DNA from: Arthrobacter_H sp030452125
GTDB lineage: Bacteria; Actinomycetota; Actinomycetes; Actinomycetales; Micrococcaceae
Assembly: GCA_052379645.1 (NCBI GenBank)
Contig: JBQSYU010000002.1
Length of the DNA stretch: 64,000 nt
Reading direction: 5' to 3' (one strand)
The position numbers were made by a program, and so were the translations under genes. The notes below the pieces were generated by a model. The model made no database searches. It was not told the DNA's origin and worked only from the letters and a program-made list of their open reading frames with translations. This document shows, piece by piece, positions 24,743 through 33,323 of the stretch (its first letter is position 1; every line of letters begins with the position of its first letter).

Positions 24743-27700
24743 ATGTCCCGATGGGGTGCGAATCCGGGCAAAAGCACGGGTTTCAAGGTGGCAGCCGTGT
24801 CAGCGGTCTCCGCCTTGGCGATCACCGGGGCCGTCATCTATCCGGGATTCAAGACCGCTGACGTCGATCTGAACGACGGCGGCGTCTGGGTGGTGAACAA
24901 GGAACTCAACAAGGTCGGACACCTCAACTACGAGTCCAAGGTGCTCGACGGCGGGGTGCTGACCCCGTTGCCCGATTACGATCTCGAGCAGGATGCCGAG
25001 CATGTCTTCGTGCGCAACCTCGACCAGGGCGCCTTGACCACGATCGACCCGGCGATGGTCCAGTTCGCCGACGACAACGCCCTGCCTGCCAACTCCTCCT
25101 TCTCCTACGGTTCCGGGGTCGTTTCGGTCACCGACGCCGACCACGGCATCGTCTATGCCACCGCCACCGAGCACCTCGGGTCCTTCGCCTCCCAGGACAC
25201 CCCTCCGTTGCTCGATGCCAAGGGCCAGGTCCTCACCGCCGTCGGCGCCGACGACACGGTATGGGCCGTCGACGTCGAGGCGCAGAAGTTCTTCAGCTGG
25301 GTCCCGGAATCGGACGGCAGCTTCACCCAGGACAGCGAACAGGACGTCGAGGCGCTCGGGGATGCCTCCGCGGCACAGCTCAGCGTCGTCGGGGACACCG
25401 CGGTGCTCTTCGACGAGAAGACCGGACGGGTCACGATGTCCACGGGCAAGACCAGCACCGTCGTGGACCCGGAGGGGGGCCAGCTCCAGGCCCCCGGACC
25501 CGATACCGACCATGCGGTGATCGCCCTGGGCAATAAATTGGCGGATGTCCCGCTGGGAGGAGGGGACGCCGACTACCTGCCATTGGAAGCCGGCGGGACC
25601 GCCATCCAGCCGGTCAGGGTCGGGGAGTGCACCTACGCCGCCTGGCAGTCAAGCGCCCAATACGTGCGCGATTGCGACGACGACTCCCAGGACGTGAACC
25701 GGCAGGTGCCCGATCTGCCGGCCGGCTCGGATCTGCAATTCCGGGTCAACCGCGACGTCGTCGTGCTCAACGACGTCACCTCCGGCCAGGTGTGGCTGGT
25801 CAACGACGGCATGCAGATCGTCAGCAACTGGAGCGATCTGGAGCCGCCCAAGGGCAAGGGCGAGGCGAAGAAGGAGGACTCCAAGGAGGTCACCGACGCC
25901 ATCGAACTGCCCAACCGGACCGAGAAGAACAAGAAGCCCATCACCAAACCCGACTCCTTCGGCGTCCGGGCAGGACGCACCACGGCCCTTCCGGTGTTGT
26001 TCAACGACGTCGACCCCGACGGCGACCTGCTGACCGCTTCGTTGGAAGGCAAGCAGCCCACGATGGGCACCCTGCAGCAGATCAACGACGGCACCGGGTT
26101 CCAGATGGTCGTCCCCGAGGACGCCACCGGCAGCACCTCCTTCACCTACCGGGCCAATGACGGCCGGGGCGGCGAGGCGACGGAAAAGGCCACCGTACGG
26201 GTCGTCCCCGAGGACGAAAACCACAAACCCAGCCAGGAACGGGTCACCACGCTCCGGGTCCAACAAGGCGAATCGGTCACCCAGAACATCCTGAGCGACT
26301 GGATCGACCCCGACGGCGACGACCTCCAGCTGCTGGGCGGTTCCAGCGATGACAAGGACGTCATCCGCGTCCGCCCCGATGGCGCCTTGACCTTCCAGGA
26401 CAACGGCAAGAAGGCCGGCCGCAAGGAAATCACCGTGCAGGTCTCCGATGGGCGCGAGGGCGCCCAGGGGCGTGTCGTGGTGGAGGTCCTGCCCAAATCG
26501 GCGACCCCGCCGGTGACCGCGACCGACCATGTGACGGCGAACGTCGGCGAGGAGGTGACGTTCTCCCCGTTGAAGAACGACGCCGATCCCGGCGGGGCGG
26601 AGCTGCGCCTGGCCACCGTCGAATCGGTCAACGGCGTGGACGTGGACAGCAACCCCGACACCGGCACGGTCACCATCCGCGGGGAACGCACCGGGACCTT
26701 CTATGCCAAATACGTGGCCACCAACGGCCCGGCCAGTGCCCCCGGACTGGTGCGCATCGACATCAAGGATCCCGAGCAGAACTCCGGCAACCCGGTCGCC
26801 GTCCGCGATGTGGCGCTGCTGCCGGCGGGCCAGGACGTGCTGGTGAACGTGCTGGGCAACGACTCCGACCCTGCCGGGGGGGTCCTGGTCCTCACCGGGG
26901 CCGAAGCCCCCGACGACGCGCCGTTCACCGTCTCGGTGGAACGCAACAGCTTCGTGCGGATCACCGATGTGCGTGGACTGACCGAACCGATGAAGGTCCA
27001 GTACACGGTCTCCAACGGCAGCGGGGTCTCCACCGGGGAGATCAACGTGATTCCCGTTCCGGCACCACCCAAACTCGATCCGCCCCGACCGAACACCGAC
27101 GACGTCGTCGTCCGGGCCGGTGACGTGGCCACGGTCGATGTGCTGGAGAACGACCTGCACCCCAACGGCGCGGATCTGACCCTGCTCCCCGAACTGAAGG
27201 AAGCCGACGACCTGGGAGCGGGATCGCTGATCAGCGTCGCCGATGACACCGTCCGTTTCCGTGCCGGTGAATTCGACGGCAAACCACATAACGTCTCGGC
27301 CGTCTATACCGTGGCCGGACCCGACGGGCAGGAAGCCAACGCCCGGGTGAACTTCCACGTGAAGCCGGTGGACGTGGCCGATAACGCCCCGCCCTCACCC
27401 GAACAGATCGTCGGACGGGTCTTTGCCGGCGGGACCACCGCCATCGCGGTCCCGTTGGGCGGAATCGACCCCGATGGGGACTCGGTGACGCTCGTCCAGC
27501 TCGGGGGTGCCCCGAAGCTGGGCTCGGCGAAGGTCAAGGGCTCGGCGATCGAATACACGGCCAGCAAGAACTCCAGCGGTACCGACGTGTTCTCCTACGT
27601 CGTTGAAGACCGGTTGGGGGCCCGGGCGACGGGCACCGTCATGGTCGGCGTCGCCCCGCTGTCCAACACCAATAATCCGCCGGTGGCCGTGAACGATTCC

Positions 27701-30700
27701 ATCACGGTGCGTCCCGACCGGCCCGTGGCCGTGGACGTCATGGACAACGACACCGATCCGGACGGCGACCAGATCACCCTCATCGACGATCTGCAGACCT
27801 CCAACGGCGTCGACGCGAAGGTCTCCAACGGGCGGATCGTGGTGACCTCCCCGAAACAGAAGGGCTCCTTGTCCGTCAGGTACAAGATCACCGATGGTCG
27901 GGGCGGGACCGCCAGCGCCACGTTGACCGTCGAATCGGATCCCGAAGCCAAGCTGCTGGCCCCGATCGCCCGCGACGATCATGCCTCGATGCAGGAGGTC
28001 GTCGGCAAGGACGACGTCACCCTGCCCATTCTCGAGAACGACGAGGACCCCGATGGGCGCATCGACGATCTGAAGGTCACCCTGCCGGATGAGCCGGCCA
28101 CGGCCCACGTCACCAAGGACAACCAGCTCAAGGTCAAGCTCGGCGACGACTCCCAGGTCATCGCCTACACGATCACCGACCAGGACGACCTGTCTTCCAC
28201 GGCCTTCGCCATCGTCCCGGGCGTCGGCGGCGCGCGGCCGGTGCTGCGCAGTGACAAGCCCCAGGAAGTGATGGCCGGGGAGAGCCTGAAACTCGATCTC
28301 GAAGATCTGGTCCAGGTCCGCGACGGCCACCGGCCCCGGTTGACCGATGAATCCAAGGCCTCCTCGGTTCCGGAGAACGACGGGGAACTGGTCCGCTCGG
28401 CCACGGAACTCACCTTCAAGGCCGCCGAGGACTATTCGGGCCCCGCCTCGGTGACCGTGGAGGTCACCGACGGGTCCGGGCCCGACGACCGCGATGGCCT
28501 GGACAGCATGATCTCCATCCCGATCAAGGTGCTGCCGCGTCCGGAGGACAACGAACCTCCGACGATCCAGTCCAATTCGCTCGACGTGGCCCAGGGGGAG
28601 GACCCTGCCCGGTTGGATCTGAGCCAGATCGCCAGCGACCCCGACGAGGACGAGCTGGAGTTCTCCGTCGGGGAACAGGACCTCGAGGGGGTGGAGACCC
28701 AACTCGTGGACGGCCACTTCCTCACCGCTTCCGCCGACGTGAAGACCCCCAAGGGCACCCAGGGATCGGTGAAGGTATCGGTGACCGACGGGCACAACGA
28801 CGCGGTCTCGGCGAACATCACCTTGAACGTGCTCGCCTCCACCCGTGAACTGCCCGATGCCGTGGACGACACCGTCAAGGACGCGCACCAGGGCAGGACC
28901 GAGACGGTCCCGGTCCTGGAGAACGACCACAACCCGTACGCGGACCAGGGCCCTCTGGAGATCATCAGCGTCACCGGCGAAGAGGGCGAGGGCACGGCGG
29001 AGATCCGCGGCGACCAGCTGGCCATCACCCCGGCCGAGGACTTCGTGGGGACGTTGCGCGTCCTCTATACGATCGGGGACATCACCGAGGACCCGGACCG
29101 CCAGGTCAACGGCACGGTGACCCTGAACGTCAAGGGCAAACCCGAGGCCCCCGGCCTGCCGCTGGTCGAATCCACCGGTGATTCCAAGGCCGTGCTGAGT
29201 TGGGATGCCCCGTCCAACAACGGCTCTCCGATCGAGTCCTATACGGTGACCGGCGACGGCGTGGAGCAGAACTGCGACACCACCACCTGCACGATCACCG
29301 GGCTGGAGAACGACCACGTCTACAACTTCTCCGTGACCGCCACCAACGCGGTGGGCGAATCAAGTGCCTCCGCGTCCTCGGCCGATGCCCGGCCCGATGT
29401 CGAACCGGAGCAGCCGGCCGCACCGAACAGCACCTCGGGGGACGAGCAGGCGACGGTGAACTGGGACAAGCCGGTCAGCCACGGCTCGGCGGTGACCAGC
29501 TACACGCTGGAGATCTCCCCGGCACCGGCCACCGGGGTCAGCCAGGTCACCGGGGTCACCGGGACCAGCCACACCTGGAAGGGCCTGAAGAACGGGGTCT
29601 CCTACCAGTTCCGGGTCAGGGCGGTGAACAAGGCGGACAAGCCTTCGCAGTGGAGCAGCTATTCGGCCTCGGTGATCCCTGCAGGCAAGCCATTCCAACC
29701 CAACGCCCCCGTCGCGGTCCGTGCCGATTCGGCGGTCAACGGCGGGGTGGTCGACGTGAGTTGGAAGGCCCCCGGGAACAACGGGGCACCCATCCAGGGC
29801 TACACGCTGAAGGTGAAGGAGGGAGGATCAACGGTCAAGACCATCGGGGGGATCTCCTCGGGGACCACCCAGCAGACGGTCACCGGCCTGAAGACCACCG
29901 GGTCCTACAGCTTCTCCGTCACGGCCGAGAACAAGGTCGGCACCTCGCCGGCCAGCGGCAAGTCCACGGCGGTCACGCCCTATGGCCGGCCCAAGTCCAT
30001 CGGCAAACCCACGGCCCAGGCCACGGGAACGAACAACAAGGTCAAACTCTCCTTCAAGAAGCCGGGAGCCAACGGCTCATCCATCACCGGCTACCAGTAC
30101 TCCACCGACGGAGGCTCCTGGAAGAAGCTCGGCGGCCCCGGTTCGGTCGTGACCACCAACAAGAACGGGGCCTCCCACTCGTGGCGGGTCAGGGCGCTCA
30201 ACGCGGCAGGGGCCGGGGACGCGAGCCCCGGCTCGAACAGCACCAGTTCCTACGGCCCGCTGCGCGACGGCGGCGGACGGTCGAAATCGAACACGAAGGA
30301 TTCGATCTCCTTCAAATGGAACGGGAAGGCCGATTCCTACGCCAACGGCCGCAAGGCAACGCTCAAGGCATCGATCGATGGCGGGGTGGGGGCGGTGAAC
30401 GCCGGCCAGGGCCGCCATAGGATCGGGAGCCTGGATCAATATAAGAAACAGACCCGGACCCTGACCATCACGGCCACGGATACCGAAGGACAGAAGAAGA
30501 GCTGGACGGTCAAGGAAACGTCGAAGGCAGAGAAGAAGCCGGAGCCGACCAAACCATCGGTCAAGCTGGTCTCGGGTAAGCCGGTCTCGGATCCACGGTG
30601 CAACCAGGAATGCTACATGTTGAAGGTCGAACTGAAGGAATTCACCGGCAAATATGCGGGAACCTGGACGGCCAATTGTCACGACGACGGCGGCAGCAAC

Positions 30701-30862
30701 CGGTTCAACGACTACCAGTCGAAGGTGACGGTCGACGGAAAGAAGACCAAGGAACTCACCTGTTTCCACGGGGCCAACCACCAGATGCCGATCTCGGTGG
30801 AACTCTTCAAAGGCAATCTGACCGTCTGGTCGGACGAGGTGACCACATGGCCGAAGAAATAG
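24743..30862 (+). CDS. Giant membrane-anchored Ig-like / fibronectin type III repeat surface protein
   Basis: The 2039-residue protein has one N-terminal membrane anchor (residues 15-34) with a short basic cytoplasmic stub. An external region of ~370 residues is possibly beta-propeller-like. About eleven tandem Ig-like (cadherin/VCBS-type) domains follow, each marked by NDxDPDGD-like loops near residues 417, 518, 610, 702, 797, 906, 998, 1095, 1186, 1291 and 1391; several look calcium-binding. Four FN3 domains start near 1464, 1554, 1650 and 1746. A lysine-rich C-terminal domain (about 1840-2039) contains four cysteines near residues 1953-2010. It lacks an LPXTG signal. It heads the kinase/FHA cluster and corresponds in position to Fn3 of the bifidobacterial PFNA cluster. 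An adhesin or wall-sensing role is inferred. Confidence 0.85.
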   Translation: MSRWGANPGKSTGFKVAAVSAVSALAITGAVIYPGFKTADVDLNDGGVWVVNKELNKVGHLNYESKVLDGGVLTPLPDYDLEQDAEHVFVRNLDQGALTTIDPAMVQFADDNALPANSSFSYGSGVVSVTDADHGIVYATATEHLGSFASQDTPPLLDAKGQVLTAVGADDTVWAVDVEAQKFFSWVPESDGSFTQDSEQDVEALGDASAAQLSVVGDTAVLFDEKTGRVTMSTGKTSTVVDPEGGQLQAPGPDTDHAVIALGNKLADVPLGGGDADYLPLEAGGTAIQPVRVGECTYAAWQSSAQYVRDCDDDSQDVNRQVPDLPAGSDLQFRVNRDVVVLNDVTSGQVWLVNDGMQIVSNWSDLEPPKGKGEAKKEDSKEVTDAIELPNRTEKNKKPITKPDSFGVRAGRTTALPVLFNDVDPDGDLLTASLEGKQPTMGTLQQINDGTGFQMVVPEDATGSTSFTYRANDGRGGEATEKATVRVVPEDENHKPSQERVTTLRVQQGESVTQNILSDWIDPDGDDLQLLGGSSDDKDVIRVRPDGALTFQDNGKKAGRKEITVQVSDGREGAQGRVVVEVLPKSATPPVTATDHVTANVGEEVTFSPLKNDADPGGAELRLATVESVNGVDVDSNPDTGTVTIRGERTGTFYAKYVATNGPASAPGLVRIDIKDPEQNSGNPVAVRDVALLPAGQDVLVNVLGNDSDPAGGVLVLTGAEAPDDAPFTVSVERNSFVRITDVRGLTEPMKVQYTVSNGSGVSTGEINVIPVPAPPKLDPPRPNTDDVVVRAGDVATVDVLENDLHPNGADLTLLPELKEADDLGAGSLISVADDTVRFRAGEFDGKPHNVSAVYTVAGPDGQEANARVNFHVKPVDVADNAPPSPEQIVGRVFAGGTTAIAVPLGGIDPDGDSVTLVQLGGAPKLGSAKVKGSAIEYTASKNSSGTDVFSYVVEDRLGARATGTVMVGVAPLSNTNNPPVAVNDSITVRPDRPVAVDVMDNDTDPDGDQITLIDDLQTSNGVDAKVSNGRIVVTSPKQKGSLSVRYKITDGRGGTASATLTVESDPEAKLLAPIARDDHASMQEVVGKDDVTLPILENDEDPDGRIDDLKVTLPDEPATAHVTKDNQLKVKLGDDSQVIAYTITDQDDLSSTAFAIVPGVGGARPVLRSDKPQEVMAGESLKLDLEDLVQVRDGHRPRLTDESKASSVPENDGELVRSATELTFKAAEDYSGPASVTVEVTDGSGPDDRDGLDSMISIPIKVLPRPEDNEPPTIQSNSLDVAQGEDPARLDLSQIASDPDEDELEFSVGEQDLEGVETQLVDGHFLTASADVKTPKGTQGSVKVSVTDGHNDAVSANITLNVLASTRELPDAVDDTVKDAHQGRTETVPVLENDHNPYADQGPLEIISVTGEEGEGTAEIRGDQLAITPAEDFVGTLRVLYTIGDITEDPDRQVNGTVTLNVKGKPEAPGLPLVESTGDSKAVLSWDAPSNNGSPIESYTVTGDGVEQNCDTTTCTITGLENDHVYNFSVTATNAVGESSASASSADARPDVEPEQPAAPNSTSGDEQATVNWDKPVSHGSAVTSYTLEISPAPATGVSQVTGVTGTSHTWKGLKNGVSYQFRVRAVNKADKPSQWSSYSASVIPAGKPFQPNAPVAVRADSAVNGGVVDVSWKAPGNNGAPIQGYTLKVKEGGSTVKTIGGISSGTTQQTVTGLKTTGSYSFSVTAENKVGTSPASGKSTAVTPYGRPKSIGKPTAQATGTNNKVKLSFKKPGANGSSITGYQYSTDGGSWKKLGGPGSVVTTNKNGASHSWRVRALNAAGAGDASPGSNSTSSYGPLRDGGGRSKSNTKDSISFKWNGKADSYANGRKATLKASIDGGVGAVNAGQGRHRIGSLDQYKKQTRTLTITATDTEGQKKSWTVKETSKAEKKPEPTKPSVKLVSGKPVSDPRCNQECYMLKVELKEFTGKYAGTWTANCHDDGGSNRFNDYQSKVTVDGKKTKELTCFHGANHQMPISVELFKGNLTVWSDEVTTWPKK

Positions 30863-30914
30863 CAGGACCGCCACCCCACCGTCGAGCAGGAACAGCAAGC
30901 GAGGACCCACGAAA

Positions 30915-31898
30915 ATGACAATGACCAACGAACAGGCCGAATGGTTTGCCGGTACCTTCGAGAAACTGGTGGCCAATATCGGTCAGGCCATCCTGGGCAA
31001 ACCCGAGGTGATCAAATTGATCCTCACGGCCATGCTCTCCGAAGGCCATGTGCTGCTCGAGGACGCCCCGGGCACCGGCAAGACGATGCTGGCCAGGTCG
31101 TTGGCCGCCACCGTGCAGGGCTCCAATTCGCGGATCCAGTTCACCCCCGACCTGCTGCCCTCGGATGTCACCGGCATCACGATCTACGACCAGAAGAGCC
31201 AGCTCTTCGAGTTCCACCAGGGGCCGATCTTCGCCAACATCGTGCTGGCCGACGAGATCAACCGTGCCTCGCCGAAGACCCAGTCGGCACTGCTGGAGGT
31301 CATGGAGGAGGCCCGCGTGAGCATCGACGGGACCACCTACACCCAGGAGCGGCCCTTCATGGTGATCGCGACCCAGAACCCGATCGAGCAGGCCGGGACC
31401 TACCGGTTGCCCGAAGCACAACTGGACCGCTTCCTGATCAAGACCTCCATCGGCTACCCGGACCGCGCCTCCACGGTGGACCTGCTCTCCGGCTCCTCCA
31501 CCCGGGACAGGTCGCTGGCCCTGAAACCGCTGATCACCACCAGCGCCATCGCCGACATGGCCGATCTGGCAACCAGCACGCATGTCGACGAGTCCGTGTT
31601 GAACTACATTGCCGAACTCACCGAGCAGACCCGTGAGGCCGAGGAGACCCGGTTGGGTGTCTCGGTCCGTGGCGCCCTGGCCATGGTCCGTGCCGCCAAG
31701 GTCTGGGCCGCCTCGGAGGGACGGAACTACGTGCTGCCCGACGACGTGAAGGAACTCGCCCCCTACGTGTGGACGCACCGGTTCGTGATGGACCCCGAAG
31801 CAGAGTTCGCCGGGGCCACCCCGGAGTCCGTCCTGGCCCGCATCCTGTCCGTGACCGCGGCACCGCAGCAGCGCGCCGACGCCGATTCCCGCGCCTAG
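30915..31898 (+). CDS. MoxR-family AAA+ ATPase
   Basis: The 327-residue cytosolic ATPase has Walker A EDAPGTGKTMLA with K56, Walker B IVLADEIN with D113 and E114, sensor ATQNPIEQAGTYRLPEAQLDRF, and a C-terminal lid. MoxR proteins act as chaperones that mature or remodel partner complexes and are usually encoded with a DUF58 and a transglutaminase-like protein, as here. It starts 52 bases after the giant gene and is followed by DUF58 after 27 bases. In the PFNA cluster the matching gene is called aaa-atp. Confidence 0.93.
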   Translation: MTMTNEQAEWFAGTFEKLVANIGQAILGKPEVIKLILTAMLSEGHVLLEDAPGTGKTMLARSLAATVQGSNSRIQFTPDLLPSDVTGITIYDQKSQLFEFHQGPIFANIVLADEINRASPKTQSALLEVMEEARVSIDGTTYTQERPFMVIATQNPIEQAGTYRLPEAQLDRFLIKTSIGYPDRASTVDLLSGSSTRDRSLALKPLITTSAIADMADLATSTHVDESVLNYIAELTEQTREAEETRLGVSVRGALAMVRAAKVWAASEGRNYVLPDDVKELAPYVWTHRFVMDPEAEFAGATPESVLARILSVTAAPQQRADADSRA

Positions 31899-31925
31899 CC
31901 CGGTCCGGAAGGCAGATACCCCAGC

Positions 31926-33323
31926 ATGAGCACCCCGACTCAGGACTCCGGCCGCCGGTCCGCCCGGACCCGGTCCTCCCGGTTCCCCGGCGCCGCCGGA
32001 TGGTTCCGGCGCCGGCGTGGGCCCGGCAGCCCGCGCCGGGCCCGGCCCACGGCAGCAAGGCGTTCCCGCCTGCATCCGGCGTCCCTGTCGGCCCAGATCG
32101 GCCAGCTCATCAAACTCGAGGTCCAGCCGCTCTGGCAGCGGCTGAGCGGGTGGGTCCGGCCGAAGATCGAACCGGCCACCGAGGTGGTCAGCCCGCTGGG
32201 GTGGCTGCTGGCCGCCGTCGTGCTGGTCCTGGCGTTGCTGGGAGGGATGTTCGGTTGGCAGGAAGCCAGGATCGCCGCCCTCATGGGGGCCCTGCTCCTG
32301 CTGCTGGCCATCGCCTTCATCCTGGGCCGTTCGGTCTTCCGGGTCAGCCTGGACCTGAACCGGACCCGGGTGGCCGTGGGGGACCGGGCCGTGGGCGGGC
32401 TGGAAGTGCAGAACGCCTCGGGCAAGACCCTGCTTCCGGTGTCCATGGAACTGCCGGTCGGGACCTCCACCGCATTCTTCAGGATCCCGCGGCTGGCGTC
32501 CGAGGCCGCCCACGAGGAACTGTTCACCATCCCCACCCACCGCCGGGCCGTCATCGCCGTCGGCCCGGTGCGGTCCATCCGGCAGGATCCGTTCGGGCTA
32601 CTGCGCCGTCAAGTGAAGTGGACCGAGGAACAGGACCTGTTCGTCCACCCGGCCACCACGGCCCTGGGCGGGACCAGCTCCGGGTTCATCAAGGACCTGG
32701 AAGGGGAACCGACCCGGGTGCTGTCCTCCTCGGACGTCTCCTTCCATGCCCTGCGCGACTATGTCCCGGGGGATGACCGGCGCCATATCCACTGGAAGAC
32801 CACCGCGCGCACCGGCGAGCTGATGATCCGCCAATTCGAGGAGACCCGGCGCTCCCATCTGGCCATCGCCCTGTCCACGAACACCGCGGAGTACGCGGCC
32901 CCGGACGACTTCGAACTCGCGGTCTCGGCGGCCGCCTCGATCGGGCTCCAGGCGGTCCGCGAGCAGCGGAACCTCTCGGTGGTGACCCAGACCGGACCGT
33001 TGCGGACCGAGACCGGACGGAACCTGCTCGACGACTGCACCCGGGTGGAGGCCAGGCCCCGGCGCAGCGATCTGATCGACCTCTCACGCACCACCAATGA
33101 TGCGGTCCCCAACGCCTCGGTCTTCTTCCTGGTCACCGGCACCGTGGCGACCCCGGGGCAACTGCGCCAGGCCAGCACCCATGTTCCCGTGGGCGTCCGG
33201 GCCTTCGCGGTGCGCTGCGGCACCGGACAGGAACCGGCCCGGGCAACCATCGGGGACCTGACGGTGATCACCGTCGGTCAACTCAGCGAGCTGCCACTGA
33301 TCCTGCACCAGGTGGCCTCATGA
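31926..33323 (+). CDS. DUF58 domain-containing membrane protein
   Basis: The 465-residue protein has a basic cytoplasmic N-terminus (about 1-50), a TM pair (about 94-135), a beta-rich domain with RRAVIAVGPVRSIRQDPFGLL, then the DUF58 core SSSDVSFHALRDYVPGDDRR-HIHWKTTARTGELMIRQFE. The core relates to von Willebrand A-like folds and is thought to work with MoxR. The start ATG follows GGAAGG. Its stop overlaps the next start by four bases (ATGA). Exact function unknown. Confidence 0.88.
   Translation: MSTPTQDSGRRSARTRSSRFPGAAGWFRRRRGPGSPRRARPTAARRSRLHPASLSAQIGQLIKLEVQPLWQRLSGWVRPKIEPATEVVSPLGWLLAAVVLVLALLGGMFGWQEARIAALMGALLLLLAIAFILGRSVFRVSLDLNRTRVAVGDRAVGGLEVQNASGKTLLPVSMELPVGTSTAFFRIPRLASEAAHEELFTIPTHRRAVIAVGPVRSIRQDPFGLLRRQVKWTEEQDLFVHPATTALGGTSSGFIKDLEGEPTRVLSSSDVSFHALRDYVPGDDRRHIHWKTTARTGELMIRQFEETRRSHLAIALSTNTAEYAAPDDFELAVSAAASIGLQAVREQRNLSVVTQTGPLRTETGRNLLDDCTRVEARPRRSDLIDLSRTTNDAVPNASVFFLVTGTVATPGQLRQASTHVPVGVRAFAVRCGTGQEPARATIGDLTVITVGQLSELPLILHQVAS

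Noticed and set aside
25649..29317. Two long open frames on the minus strand opposite the giant Ig/FN3 gene
   Set aside because: They mirror the high-GC third-position bias of the giant gene; products are Val/Gly/Asp/His-rich without domains.
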